DNA of 64,000 nt from Astrobacterium formosum (lineage in GTDB: Bacteria; Pseudomonadota; Alphaproteobacteria; Rhizobiales; Xanthobacteraceae): positions 22,291 through 86,290 of the forward strand of contig JAVDCA010000030.1 in NCBI GenBank assembly GCA_030848545.1, written 5' to 3'. Positions 16,886 through 25,506 of the stretch are shown one piece after another. How positions within the stretch are numbered: position 1 is the first letter of the stretch; every line of letters starts with the position of its first letter. A program made the translations under genes and the position numbers. Below the pieces are notes generated by a model. It saw only the letters and a program-made list of their open reading frames with translations, did no database searches and had not been told where the DNA came from.

Positions 16886-17344
16886 TCAAGGAATCGGCAG
16901 CGCCGTCGTCGACTTGATCTTCTCCATGGCGAAGCGCGAAGTGACGTTCTTGAGCGGCACCGCCTCGATCATGCGCTTGTAGAAGGCGTCGTAACCGGCA
17001 ATGTCGGGCACGACGACGCGCAGCATGTAGTCGACGTCACCGGCCATGCGATAGAACTCCTGGACCTCCGGCATGGCGCCGATGACGGCGGCGAATTTCT
17101 TGAGCCAATCGCCCGAATGGTCGCCGGTCTCCACCGACACGAACACGGTGACCCCCAACCCGACCTTGTCCTGGTCGACGATCGCGACCCGTCTCTGGAT
17201 CACGCCTTCGCTCTCGAGCTTCTGGATGCGCTTCCAGCACGGCGTCGACGACAGGCCGACCCGGCTGCCGATTTCCGCGACCGACAATGCGGCGTCCTCC
17301 TGCAGCACGGCGAGGATTTTCCGGTCGATGGCGTCCATTCTCAT
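16886..17344 (-). CDS. Lrp/AsnC family regulator, DecR-like
   Basis: A 152-residue Lrp/AsnC protein: an N-terminal helix-turn-helix (SVAEIGSRVGLSSTPCWKRIQKLE) and a C-terminal RAM ligand domain. The TPCWKR motif, the MPEVQEFYRMAGDVDYMLRV stretch and the FAMEKIKSTTALPI ending closely follow E. coli DecR, a cysteine-responsive activator of cysteine detoxification, rather than general Lrp. It is divergent from the rhodanese gene with about 160 AT-rich bases between, so it is the obvious candidate regulator of the rhodanese-transporter pair. The ligand here is inferred from similarity. Confidence 0.85.
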   Translation of the reverse strand: MRMDAIDRKILAVLQEDAALSVAEIGSRVGLSSTPCWKRIQKLESEGVIQRRVAIVDQDKVGLGVTVFVSVETGDHSGDWLKKFAAVIGAMPEVQEFYRMAGDVDYMLRVVVPDIAGYDAFYKRMIEAVPLKNVTSRFAMEKIKSTTALPIP

Positions 17345-17502
17345 TTTCCCGTCCCGACAAGGAGAATTATCTATACAGCGCCCGTGCCGTAGACCAATTT
17401 ACTTATTTATCGGGCATACTTGTCTCTATAGAGAAAAATATTTTATTTCAAGGGACGAATTGCGGGTCCTCCACCCCACCCGCCCACCGGGAAGGTCTCA
17501 AG
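17345..17502. promoter_or_regulatory. Lrp-rhodanese divergent promoter with palindrome
   Basis: The region is unusually AT-rich for this genome. It contains a perfect 12-base palindrome TCTCTATAGAGA at 17423-17434 followed by an A/T run, located 70-80 bases before the rhodanese start. This is a good candidate operator for the divergently encoded Lrp-type regulator. A GGGAAGG ribosome site for the rhodanese gene is at 17489-17495. Confidence 0.5.
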
Positions 17503-18489
17503 ATGACAGTTCGCCCCCCCGCCGCGCTCATGCACGCTGTTACCGCCATCCTGTTGCTCGCCGGCACGCTCACCGGAAGCCTCTCGGGCGCCCGCGCCGC
17601 CGACGTGACGCCGCTCGTCTCGGTCGAATGGCTGGCCCAGCACCGCGGCGACGGCGATCTGGTCGTCCTCGACGTACGCTCGGCCATCGACGGCGGCGGC
17701 GCCGACGCCTATGCGAAGGGCCACATCCCGGGTTCGGTCCACTCCGACTACGACAAGGGCGGCTGGCGGGTCACCCGCGGCGGCGTGCCCTTCATGCTGC
17801 CGACGGTGCCCGAACTGGAAAAGCTGATCGGCGAACTGGGTATCGACGAGGACAGCCACGTGGTGGTGGTCCCGGCCGGCGTGCACAATACCGATTTCGG
17901 TTCCGCCGCCCGCGTCTACTGGACCCTGAAGGTCGCCGGCGTGGCGCGACTATCGATCCTCGACGGCGGTTATGCGGCCTGGACTGCGGCTCGCCAACCG
18001 GTCGCGACCGGACCCGGCAAGGCGTCTCCGAAAATTTTCACCGCCCGTCTCCACAAGTCGCTGATCGTCGAGACCGGCGACGTGGAGCGCATCGAAGCGC
18101 ATGGCGGCGCCACCCTGGTCGACGCCCGCCCGGCCTCCTTCTTCAACGGCAAGGACAAGGCGCCGGCCGCCAAGGCCTATGGGCACATCAAAGGTGCCAT
18201 CAATGTGGACAATGCTTCCTTCTACGATGCAGCCACGAACCGCCTGAAGCCTCAGGCCGAGCTCGCCCGCATCGCCTCGGCGATTCCCGAAGGACCGGCG
18301 GTCAGCTATTGCAACACCGGCCACTGGGCGGCGACGGACTGGTTCGTGCTCTCCGAGATCCTGGGCCGCAAGGACGTACGCCTCTACTACGGATCCATGG
18401 TGGACTGGACCGCCAAGGCCGAGCGCGGCATCGTGTCGGCCCGCACCAAATGGGACGACATCAAGAAGACGCTCGGCTTCGGCGGGTGA
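17503..18489 (+). CDS. periplasmic two-domain rhodanese-type sulfurtransferase
   Basis: The 328-residue protein has a Sec signal peptide (about 1-33, cleavage near ARA-AD) and two rhodanese domains. The second domain carries the catalytic Cys270 in SYCNTGHWAATDWF; the first has no Cys in the corresponding loop (VVVVPAGVHNTDFG), as is usual for the inactive N-domain of tandem rhodaneses. It would transfer sulfane sulfur, for example from thiosulfate, in the periplasm. It lies upstream of a thiosulfate-type transporter and opposite a DecR-like regulator, which supports a sulfur role. Confidence 0.88.
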   Translation: MTVRPPAALMHAVTAILLLAGTLTGSLSGARAADVTPLVSVEWLAQHRGDGDLVVLDVRSAIDGGGADAYAKGHIPGSVHSDYDKGGWRVTRGGVPFMLPTVPELEKLIGELGIDEDSHVVVVPAGVHNTDFGSAARVYWTLKVAGVARLSILDGGYAAWTAARQPVATGPGKASPKIFTARLHKSLIVETGDVERIEAHGGATLVDARPASFFNGKDKAPAAKAYGHIKGAINVDNASFYDAATNRLKPQAELARIASAIPEGPAVSYCNTGHWAATDWFVLSEILGRKDVRLYYGSMVDWTAKAERGIVSARTKWDDIKKTLGFGG

Positions 18490-18521
18490 GAACAGGTCGA
18501 GGCATTACCCCCAACCACCGT

Positions 18522-18603
18522 GTCATTGCGAGCGAAGCGAAGCAATCCAGCTCTTTCTTTGCGGCCCCTGGATTGCTTCGTCGCTTGCGCTCCTCGCAAT
18601 GAC
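18522..18603. repeat. dispersed palindromic repeat (GTCATTGCGAG type)
   Basis: An 82-base imperfect inverted repeat. It starts GTCATTGCGAGCGAAGCGA, has inner arms CAATCCAG / CTGGATTG, and ends CTCGCAATGAC. This element type is scattered in intergenic regions of many Hyphomicrobiales genomes. It sits between the rhodanese and transporter genes and could form a strong stem-loop in a shared transcript. Confidence 0.8.
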
Positions 18604-18646
18604 GACGAAGCCGAACGCAATCGTTCGATAAATTAAAGTCACCCCC

Positions 18647-19795
18647 ATGACCCTTGCTGCTTCCGCAATCTCGACGCCGACCGCGTCCCTGCGCCCCGAC
18701 TGGCCGTTCGTCGCCGCACCGGTCGTCGCGACCGCACTCCTATGCGCGCTCGTATTGATCGACGGCCAGCCACGTTCGGCGGCGCTGGTCATCGCCGGCT
18801 TCGCCCTCGGCGTCGCCTTCCTCAAGGCCGAATTCTCGTTCACGGCCGCCTGGCGGCGCTTCCTCGTCACCGGCGAGGCCGGCGGCCTCCTCGCCGCGCT
18901 TCTTCTGATCGGGGTCGCCGCGCTCGTGATCGTGCCGGTCGCGGCGTTGGGCCTCGGGTTCGGTGGCGCCATCGCGCCGCTCGGGCCGTCGCTCGTCGTC
19001 GGCGCCTTCGTGTTCGGCATCGGCATGCAGCTCGGCAATGGCTGCGGCTCCGGCACACTCTATACGGCCGGTGGCGGTTCGGGGCGCATGCTGGTGACGC
19101 TTCTCTTCTTCATCGTCGGCAGCGTCGTCGGCAGCCTGCATCTGCCGTTCTTCCTGGCGCTCGGCGGCATCGACCCGATCCTCGCCTCCGACTATCTCGG
19201 TCCCTGGGGCGGCCTCGCCGTGACGCTCGTGAGCCTCGCCGCCGCCGCCTTGGTGATCGCGATGGTCGCCCGCCGCCGCGGAGCGAACTTCACGCCCTCG
19301 CGCACCCTCGTCGTCGGCGCAATCGTGATCGGCGCACTCGCGGTCGCGGCCTTCCTGGCCGGTGGCCATCCGTGGAGCGTCACCTTCGGCTTCACGGTGT
19401 GGGGCGGCAAGATCGCGACGCTGCTCGGTTTCGATCTTTCCGGCGCCGAATTCTGGCAGTGGCCCGGCCCCAAACGGGCGCTCGCCGAATCGGTCCTGAC
19501 CGACACTTCGAGCCTGACCGATTTCGGCATGATCTTCGGCGCCATGGCGGCCGCCGCGGCGGCTCACCCTTATGCACGGGCCAAATGGCCGGCGCTCGGC
19601 TCGCTCCTCGCTGCGGCGGTCGGCGGCCTCTTGATGGGCTGGGGCGCCCGCATCGGCTTCGGCTGCAATATCGGCGCCTTCCTGGGCGGCGTCGCCTCCG
19701 GATCGCTGCACGGTTGGGTATGGTTTCTGGCGGCGCTCGCCGGCTGCACCATCGGCATCAGGTTGCGGCCGCTGTTCGGCCTCGCCAAGGTGTGA
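18647..19795 (+). CDS. YeeE/YedE family thiosulfate (TsuA-like) transporter
   Basis: A 382-residue polytopic membrane protein. The two half-repeat Cys motifs of the family are present: GNGCGSGTLY with Cys133 and RIGFGCNIGAF with Cys340. In structurally studied TsuA proteins such conserved Cys residues relay thiosulfate through the channel. With the rhodanese upstream, the likely role is thiosulfate uptake or exchange of sulfane sulfur. The gap to the rhodanese gene holds a repeat element, so co-transcription is possible but not proven. Confidence 0.85.
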   Translation: MTLAASAISTPTASLRPDWPFVAAPVVATALLCALVLIDGQPRSAALVIAGFALGVAFLKAEFSFTAAWRRFLVTGEAGGLLAALLLIGVAALVIVPVAALGLGFGGAIAPLGPSLVVGAFVFGIGMQLGNGCGSGTLYTAGGGSGRMLVTLLFFIVGSVVGSLHLPFFLALGGIDPILASDYLGPWGGLAVTLVSLAAAALVIAMVARRRGANFTPSRTLVVGAIVIGALAVAAFLAGGHPWSVTFGFTVWGGKIATLLGFDLSGAEFWQWPGPKRALAESVLTDTSSLTDFGMIFGAMAAAAAAHPYARAKWPALGSLLAAAVGGLLMGWGARIGFGCNIGAFLGGVASGSLHGWVWFLAALAGCTIGIRLRPLFGLAKV

Positions 19796-19805
19796 GGCTC
19801 GAGTG

Positions 19806-19961
19806 ATGCGTCTCGTCTACGCCATCGTGTTCGTGGTCGGCTTTGCGGCGATCATCGCCGACCATCTCGGCTCGCCGTCGAGCGGCCGCGCCGTCTCGCC
19901 CGAGGATTTTGCCGGCGCCTGCGCGCCGTGCGGCGCGCCCTGCCCGTCGGCGAAGAAATAG
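19806..19961 (+). CDS. small Cys-rich single-pass membrane protein
   Basis: A 51-residue open frame starting ten bases after the transporter stop. It has one hydrophobic N-terminal segment (VYAIVFVVGFAAII) that could be a membrane anchor or signal, then a polar linker and a C-terminal motif C-x2-C-x3-C (ACAPCGAPC) ending PSAKK. Codon use is like that of its neighbours (GC-rich third positions). I do not recognise a family. The Cys cluster and tight spacing suggest an accessory to the sulfur transporter, for instance a redox or metal-binding partner; that is inference. Confidence 0.5.
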   Translation: MRLVYAIVFVVGFAAIIADHLGSPSSGRAVSPEDFAGACAPCGAPCPSAKK

Positions 19962-19974
19962 CCGCACGCGGGCG

Positions 19975-20925
19975 TCAAAACCCCGGCGCCTCACCGTCCA
20001 CGAAGGCGCGGATGATGTGGTGCGCGATGGCGCTCGGCGGCGGCGTGTAGAGGCCGTCTGGGTGGCGGCGCGCCAGCATCGCGGCGACTTCCCCGCGCTC
20101 GAACCAGCGGGCGCCGTCGAGCTCGCTTTCGTCCATGGTGATGCTGTCGGTGAGCGCCTCGGCATGGCAGCCGATCATCAGCGACATCGGGAACGGCCAT
20201 GGCTGCGAGCGGAAATAGGCGACCTGTCCGCACACCACGCCGGCCTCCTCCATGGTCTCGCGCCGCACGGCGTCCTCGACGCTCTCGCCCGGCTCGACGA
20301 AGCCGGCGAGGCACGACCACATGCCGGCGCCGAAACGCGGCGAGCGGCCGAGCAGGCAGCGCTCGCCCTTGACCGCCAGCATGATGACGCACGGATCGGT
20401 GCGCGGAAAATGCTGGGCTCCGCAGGCCGGGCAATCGCGTCGCCAGCCGCCGTCGGCGACCCGTGAGGCGCTGCCGCAAACGGAGCAGAAGCGGTGGCGG
20501 GCATGCCACAGAAGCAGCGCCTTGGCCTCGGCGAGCGGCGCCAGATGGACGGAATCGACCAGCCCCTGCACCGCGATGGAGCGCAGGTCGGTGACGAGGA
20601 GGTCGTCGCGCGCCTTCAGGGCCTCGGCGACATCGGCTGCGATCGCGAGGCCGAACTGGGCGAGGCCGCCGCAGAAGCCGAGAAACACGCGCTCGTGCGG
20701 TTCACCCAGGGCCTCGGCGTCGGCGCGCGCGAACAGGGGCTCGCCGTGCTCGCCATGGCGCCTGGTGACGATCAGTTCACCACCGACCACGTAGTAACCG
20801 GATTTCGGATCGTCGGCGTGGCGCTCCATCGCGCCCTTGTCGGCGCGGAAGGCGGCAGCACGGTCGATCAGGCTGTCGACATAGCCGAGACGGGGCTTGG
20901 GTCCGAGATCGAAACGCGAAGGCAT
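19975..20925 (-). CDS. nudC: NAD(+) diphosphatase NudC
   Basis: The 316-residue Nudix hydrolase splits NADH/NAD+ to NMN and AMP, and in the family also removes NAD caps from RNA. It has the zinc ribbon with four Cys (CSVCG ... CPACG, near 145-170) and the Nudix box GFVEPGESVEDAVRRETMEE at about 206-226. It also has the NudC-specific SQPWPFP motif after the box. The start at 20925 has GGAG upstream. It is followed, on the same strand, 42 bases downstream of the HIT gene. Confidence 0.93.
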   Translation of the reverse strand: MPSRFDLGPKPRLGYVDSLIDRAAAFRADKGAMERHADDPKSGYYVVGGELIVTRRHGEHGEPLFARADAEALGEPHERVFLGFCGGLAQFGLAIAADVAEALKARDDLLVTDLRSIAVQGLVDSVHLAPLAEAKALLLWHARHRFCSVCGSASRVADGGWRRDCPACGAQHFPRTDPCVIMLAVKGERCLLGRSPRFGAGMWSCLAGFVEPGESVEDAVRRETMEEAGVVCGQVAYFRSQPWPFPMSLMIGCHAEALTDSITMDESELDGARWFERGEVAAMLARRHPDGLYTPPPSAIAHHIIRAFVDGEAPGF

Positions 20926-20967
20926 CAGTCAGTTTCTCCGTCATCCAAGACCGGACGAATGCGGGCA

Positions 20968-21399
20968 TCACATCACCCAGATCTTCTCGCGCAACGCCGC
21001 CTTGAACCGGGCGAGTTCGGCGGGATCGTGCGGGCGCGGCGGCAGCGCGCCCCATACGGGCCTGGGCCAGGTGGCGTCGCCCTGGCGGCGGGCGACGATG
21101 TGGACGTGAAGCTGCGGCACCATGTTGCCGAGCGCCGCGATATTGAGCTTGTCGCAACCGGTGACCGCCTTGAGGGCCCGCGACACGCGGGCGATCTCGG
21201 TCATCAATTGCGCCTGTTCGACCTCGTCGAGATCGATGATCTCGGCGACGCCGAACCGGCGCGGCACCAGGAGGAGCCAGGGAAAGGTCGAGTCCTCGAT
21301 GACGAGGACGCGGGACAAAGCAAGGTCGCCGAGGAGGGTCGTGTCCTTTTCGAGCCCGGGATGCAACTGCCACTCGGGCGGCGGGGAGGAAAAGATCAT
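20968..21399 (-). CDS. HIT domain protein
   Basis: A 143-residue histidine-triad family nucleotide-binding protein. The motif reads QLHVHIV, so the first His of the classical H-x-H-x-H triad is Gln, which is common in this alphaproteobacterial subgroup. The DATWPRPVWG segment after it is also typical. Likely substrates are nucleoside phosphoramidates or dinucleotides. Its position upstream of nudC on the same strand suggests both act in nucleotide clean-up. Confidence 0.85.
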   Translation of the reverse strand: MIFSSPPPEWQLHPGLEKDTTLLGDLALSRVLVIEDSTFPWLLLVPRRFGVAEIIDLDEVEQAQLMTEIARVSRALKAVTGCDKLNIAALGNMVPQLHVHIVARRQGDATWPRPVWGALPPRPHDPAELARFKAALREKIWVM

Positions 21400-21490
21400 C
21401 GAGGCGACTCGTCAGGAATGCTTTCCACGTCCTCCTAGCACACCGGGAGCCGCGTCGCGCTTGCATTCCCGCCCTGTTCCGACGATATAG

Positions 21491-21592
21491 GGGCCGGGAG
21501 GTTGGCGGTGGACGAACCACTCGCCAACCGGGTCAGGTCCGGAAGGAAGCAGCCCTAACGAGCTCCGGTTCGGGTCGCTCGTCAGCCTCCCA
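21491..21592 (+). ncRNA. ffs: SRP RNA (4.5S, small bacterial type)
   Basis: The 100-nt signal recognition particle RNA. Closing arms GGGAGG (21496-21501) and CCTCCC (21586-21591) pair. The universal Ffh-binding apical loop region (GTCAGGTCCGGAAGGAAGCAG at 21532-21552) with its GGAA tetraloop is intact, as are the flanking helices. It lies directly upstream of dnaX, the usual order in Alphaproteobacteria. Confidence 0.93.
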
Positions 21593-21680
21593 CTTCCTTT
21601 GATACGGAATCCGCTCGGATACCGAATCCGCTCGAGACTGGGTTTCGAGTTCCAGCGGGCCGCGCCGGACCGGAGGACGG

Positions 21681-23519
21681 ATGAACGACATTCCCGATCC
21701 CGCGCCGGGCCTGGGGCTGGACACCGCATCCGGCGACACCGGCTACCGCGTGCTGGCGCGCAAATACCGCCCCTCGACCTTCGCCGACCTGATCGGCCAG
21801 GAGGCGATGGTCCGGACCATTTCCAACGCCTTCGAGGCCGGCCGCATCCCGCAGGCCTGGATCCTCACCGGCGTGCGCGGGGTCGGCAAGACCACCACCG
21901 CGCGCATTCTCGCCCGTGCCCTCAATTACGAACTCCCCGACGGCTCCGTCACCGGCCCGACCATCCACATGCCGGCACTGGGCGTGCACTGCCGGGCGAT
22001 CATGGACAGCCGCCATGTCGACGTCATCGAAATGGACGCCGCCTCCCACAACGGCGTCGACGACATCCGCCAGATCAACGAGGCGGTGCGCTACGCGCCG
22101 GTGTCGGCCCGTTACAAGGTCTACATCCTCGACGAGGTCCACATGGTGACCACGCAGGGCTTCAATGCCCTGCTGAAGACCCTCGAAGAGCCGCCGCCGC
22201 ACGCCAAGTTCATCTTCGCGACGACCGAGATCAGGAAAGTGCCGGTCACGGTGCTGTCGCGCTGCCAGCGCTTCGACCTGCGTCGCGTCGACGCCGACGC
22301 CCTGGTCGGTCACCTGGAGCGCATCGCCACCCAGGAGGGCATCGCCGCCGAAACGGAGGCTCTGGCGTTGATCGCCCGCGCGGCCGAAGGCTCGGTGCGC
22401 GATTCGCTATCGCTGCTCGATCAGGCGATCGCCCACGCGGCCGGCCGTATCACCGCCGAGGACGTGCGCCGCATGCTCGGCCTCGCCGACCGCGGCCGCG
22501 TCGTCGACCTGTTCGAAGCCCTGATGAAGGGCGACATCGCTGCCGCCTTGACGGAGCTGCGCGCCCAATACGACGCCGGCGCCGACCCCGCCGTGGTACT
22601 GACCGACCTCGCCGAGTTCACCCATCTGGTGACGCGGGTGAAGATCGTCCCGGCCGTCGCCGAGGACCGCTCGCTCGCCGAGGTGGAGCGCACCCGCGCG
22701 CGCGCCTTTGCGGCCGGCCTGTCCATGCGCATCCTGTCGCGGGCCTGGCAGATGCTTTTCAAGGGCCTCGGCGACGTGCAGGCGGCCCCAAAGCCCATCG
22801 CGGCCGCCGAAATGGTCCTGGTGCGCATCGCCTATGCGGCCGACTTGCCCACGCCCGACGAGGCCCTGCGGGTCCTGGCCGACATGAACGGCGCCGATTC
22901 GCGCTCCGCCCCTGCCCCGCATAACGGCGCGCCCGCGGGCGGTCCCGCCGCCTCGCGCTTCGAGACGGTGCGCGGCGGCGCCCGCACGGCCCTACAGCCG
23001 GTGGCGACCAACAGCGTGCCGGTGGCCCGCACCGCCGAGGCACAGCCGAGCGCCCCGGCCCTGGTGCTCGGGCGCTTCGAAGATCTGGTCGCGCTCGCCG
23101 AGGAGCGGCGGGATCTTCCCATGCGCACCGCCCTCGAACGCGACCTGCGGCTGGTGCGTTTCGAGGACGGACGCCTCGAGATCGCGCTGGAGCCGGCGGC
23201 ACCGCGCACGCTGGTCAACGATATTTCGCGCAAGCTCGGCGAGTGGACCGGCCGGCCCTGGATGGTGGTGGTCTCCTCCGAGCCCGGCCAGCCGACCCTG
23301 CGCGCCCAGGCCGAGGCGCTCCAGGCCGAACGCGAACTGGGCGTCCAGGCAGACCCGCTGGTGCGAAAAGTGCTCGCCCGGTTTCCGGGCGCTCAGATCG
23401 TCGCCGTGCGCATCGGCGAGGCCGATGCGCTGACGGCGGACACCGGCGCGGTGGACGAACCGCCTCCCGACGATTCAACCACCTTCGGCGAACCGGACGA
23501 CCGCGACGACGATTACTGA
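21681..23519 (+). CDS. dnaX: DNA polymerase III subunit gamma/tau
   Basis: The 612-residue clamp-loader ATPase. Walker A (GVRGVGKTTTARI) is near residue 60, Walker B is in the YILDEVHMVT block, and the sensor region with ATTEIRKVPVTVLSRCQRFDL is present. A variable Ala/Pro linker (about 410-460) separates the ATPase from the C-terminal tau part. The zinc-module Cys residues of E. coli DnaX are mostly missing: only one Cys (GVHCRAI) remains between Walker A and Walker B. GGAGG precedes the ATG. No slippery frameshift heptamer was noticed, so tau may be the only product or gamma may arise otherwise. Confidence 0.94.
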   Translation: MNDIPDPAPGLGLDTASGDTGYRVLARKYRPSTFADLIGQEAMVRTISNAFEAGRIPQAWILTGVRGVGKTTTARILARALNYELPDGSVTGPTIHMPALGVHCRAIMDSRHVDVIEMDAASHNGVDDIRQINEAVRYAPVSARYKVYILDEVHMVTTQGFNALLKTLEEPPPHAKFIFATTEIRKVPVTVLSRCQRFDLRRVDADALVGHLERIATQEGIAAETEALALIARAAEGSVRDSLSLLDQAIAHAAGRITAEDVRRMLGLADRGRVVDLFEALMKGDIAAALTELRAQYDAGADPAVVLTDLAEFTHLVTRVKIVPAVAEDRSLAEVERTRARAFAAGLSMRILSRAWQMLFKGLGDVQAAPKPIAAAEMVLVRIAYAADLPTPDEALRVLADMNGADSRSAPAPHNGAPAGGPAASRFETVRGGARTALQPVATNSVPVARTAEAQPSAPALVLGRFEDLVALAEERRDLPMRTALERDLRLVRFEDGRLEIALEPAAPRTLVNDISRKLGEWTGRPWMVVVSSEPGQPTLRAQAEALQAERELGVQADPLVRKVLARFPGAQIVAVRIGEADALTADTGAVDEPPPDDSTTFGEPDDRDDDY

Positions 23520-23558
23520 TGGATGACGGCCCGGACGGGTCTGCGAGAGGCGAAACGA

Positions 23559-23879
23559 ATGGCGGATTTCCTCGGCTTGATGAAACAGGCCGCCGAGCTC
23601 AAATCGAAGATGGAAGCCCTGCAGGCGGAACTCGACCAGATCGAGGTCGAGGGCTCCTCCGGCGCCGGCCTGGTGACGATCCGCGTCACCGCCAAGGGCG
23701 CCATGAAGGCTGTGCGCATCGATCCGTCGCTGGTCAAGCCCGACGAGACCGAAGTCCTCGAGGACCTGATCGTCGCCGCCCATGACGACGCCCGTCGCAA
23801 GGCCGAAGCCGTGCTACAGGAAAAGATGCAAGGCCTGACCGGCGGTCTGCCGCTGCCGCCGGGGCTCAAACTGTTTTGA
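23559..23879 (+). CDS. YbaB/EbfC nucleoid-associated protein
   Basis: The 106-residue protein begins MADFLGLMKQAAELKSKMEA with the amphipathic helix of the YbaB/EbfC family, followed by the VTAKGAMKAVRIDPSLV strand region and ending with a PPGLKLF tail. These dimers bind DNA and are nearly always encoded between dnaX and recR, as here. The ATG at 23559 has GAGAGG upstream and matches family length (about 105-110); an in-frame start at 23523 is unlikely. Confidence 0.92.
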   Translation: MADFLGLMKQAAELKSKMEALQAELDQIEVEGSSGAGLVTIRVTAKGAMKAVRIDPSLVKPDETEVLEDLIVAAHDDARRKAEAVLQEKMQGLTGGLPLPPGLKLF

Positions 23880-23905
23880 TCCTCGTTTTCTTGCCCCCGA
23901 AGCCT

Positions 23906-23998
23906 GTCATGGCCGGCTTGTCCCGGCCATCCACGCCTTGAGGAATGTCAGCGCCGCAAGGAAGACGTGGACGCCCGGGACAAGGCCCGTGCATGACG
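23906..23998. repeat. dispersed palindromic repeat (GTCATGGCCGG type)
   Basis: A 93-base imperfect inverted repeat. It starts GTCATGGCCGGCTTGTCCC and ends with its approximate complement GGGACAAGGCCCGTGCATGAC. Inner arms CCACGCC / CGTGGAC surround a short centre. It fills the gap between ybaB and recR. This family is distinct in sequence from the one at 18522 and is also typical of Hyphomicrobiales intergenic space. Confidence 0.8.
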
Positions 23999-24023
23999 AA
24001 GTGAGAGCCGATACAGACCCATC

Positions 24024-24626
24024 ATGCCCGCCGTCGCCGGACCCGAGATCGAACGCCTGATCCAGTTGCTCGCCCGCCTGCCGGGCCTCGGCCCGCGCTC
24101 GGCGCGGCGCGCCGCGCTGCATCTCATCAAGAAGCGCGAGCAGCTGATGACACCGCTCTCCGCCGCGCTCGCGGTCGCGGCGGAAAAGATCCAGGTGTGC
24201 CGTATCTGCGGCAATATCGATACACAGAACCCGTGCACGGTGTGCACCGACCCGCGCCGCGATCCATCGGTCATCGTGGTCGTCGCGGACGTCGCCGACC
24301 TGTGGGCGCTGGAACGCGCCCACGCGGTCAATGCCCGCTACCACGTGCTCGGCGGCACGCTGTCGCCCCTCGATGGCGTCGGCCCGGAAGATCTCACCAT
24401 CGACGCATTGGTGACCCGCGCCCACGCGGCCGACGTCAAGGAAGTGATCCTCGCCTTGAACGCCACCGTCGATGGCCAGACGACGGCGCATTACATCACC
24501 GATCTCCTCAATGACGCCGACGTCGCCGTGACCCGCCTCGCCTACGGGGTGCCGGTCGGCGGCGAACTCGACTATCTCGACGAGGGCACGCTCGCGGCGG
24601 CGATCAGGAGCCGGACGCCGGTTTGA
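24024..24626 (+). CDS. recR: recombination protein RecR
   Basis: The 200-residue RecR acts with RecF and RecO to load RecA at gaps. It has the N-terminal helix-hairpin-helix ([19 protein letters not shown]), the zinc finger with Cys pairs (CRICGN ... CTVC, near 59-74), the Toprim domain ([15 protein letters not shown]) and the C-terminal [22 protein letters not shown] block. Length equals the family norm. Confidence 0.95.
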   Translation: MPAVAGPEIERLIQLLARLPGLGPRSARRAALHLIKKREQLMTPLSAALAVAAEKIQVCRICGNIDTQNPCTVCTDPRRDPSVIVVVADVADLWALERAHAVNARYHVLGGTLSPLDGVGPEDLTIDALVTRAHAADVKEVILALNATVDGQTTAHYITDLLNDADVAVTRLAYGVPVGGELDYLDEGTLAAAIRSRTPV

Positions 24627-24675
24627 CGCAAGCGGCGCACGCTGCGCAACGCTCACGAAATCACCCGGCACCGAA

Positions 24676-24724
24676 TTGGTCGTGGCGACGAGCGTCATTG
24701 GGTTGCTTCGCGCGTAATGACGGT
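24676..24724. repeat. probable remnant of a palindromic repeat
   Basis: Between recR and the FCD regulator gene the pieces CGTCATTG / TAATGACG and GGTTGCTTCGCGCG resemble a shortened, decayed copy of the GTCATTGCGAG element at 18522. The rest of the 141-base gap shows no gene and no clear terminator. Confidence 0.4.
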
Positions 24725-24767
24725 CGACGATGGCATCCGTCACGATGCCAATGCGGTTGGCATCAAG

Positions 24768-25487
24768 TCAGCTCGACTTGAGGCGTCGACGCAATCGATC
24801 GACGCGTGGCTCGGACGAGGCGAGATCCTTGAAGGCGGAGACGTAGTTCTTTTCCGTCCGCAGGATGTGCGCGCGGAGCACTTTGCGCAGACGGCGCAGG
24901 TCGCCGCGCGCCAGCAGGTCGATGATCAGGCGGTGGTCCGCGAACGAGCGCGCGGGCTCCGCCTCCGTGTGTACCGCAAGCGCGGTGCGCAGCGCCGACA
25001 CCTGCCCGAGGATCAGGGCATAGCCCTGTTGCAGATAGCGGTTCTCCGATCCTTCCAGGAAGGCGAGGTGGTATTGGGTGTCCAGCCGTCCGTAGCCGCA
25101 CATGTCGCCAGATTCGATCACCCTCTCCATGCCGTCGGCGATGCCGGTGAGGCGTCGGCGAAGCGCATCGACGTTGCGGGCCGCCGCCAGTTCGACCGCC
25201 TGCAGTTCCAGCCCGGCGCGATACTCGCATAAAGCCGCGATGTCAGCGAGCGTCGGCGTGAACACGTAGGTGCCCGACTTGGGCACGATCTTGACCAGCC
25301 CCTCGCGCTGGAGCTGATCGAGCGCCTCACGCACCGGCGTTCGGCTGACTTCGAAGGCGGCGGCCAGATTCTCTTCCGACAACGCCTCGCCGAAGGACAG
25401 GCGCGCATCGACGATCGCTTCGCGGATCTGCTGGGCGATGCGTTCTGGCAGCGGCGCCGGTGGGTGGGGCTCGCTCGTCCGTCCCAT
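24768..25487 (-). CDS. GntR family regulator, FadR C-terminal (FCD) subfamily
   Basis: A 239-residue regulator. The winged helix (LSEENLAAAFEVSRTPVREALDQLQREGLV, about 35-70) is followed by an all-helical FCD ligand domain with the conserved Asp/His positions (DTQYHLAFL, ADHRLIIDLLARGD, RAHILRTEKNYV). FCD regulators usually respond to an organic acid of the adjacent pathway. It is encoded 19 bases downstream of the TRAP permease gene in the same direction, so it probably controls the TRAP-lyase-SDR operon. The ATG at 25487 was chosen by GGAG upstream. Confidence 0.88.
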   Translation of the reverse strand: MGRTSEPHPPAPLPERIAQQIREAIVDARLSFGEALSEENLAAAFEVSRTPVREALDQLQREGLVKIVPKSGTYVFTPTLADIAALCEYRAGLELQAVELAAARNVDALRRRLTGIADGMERVIESGDMCGYGRLDTQYHLAFLEGSENRYLQQGYALILGQVSALRTALAVHTEAEPARSFADHRLIIDLLARGDLRRLRKVLRAHILRTEKNYVSAFKDLASSEPRVDRLRRRLKSS

Positions 25488-25506
25488 GTGTATCGCGTCT
25501 CCTTCC

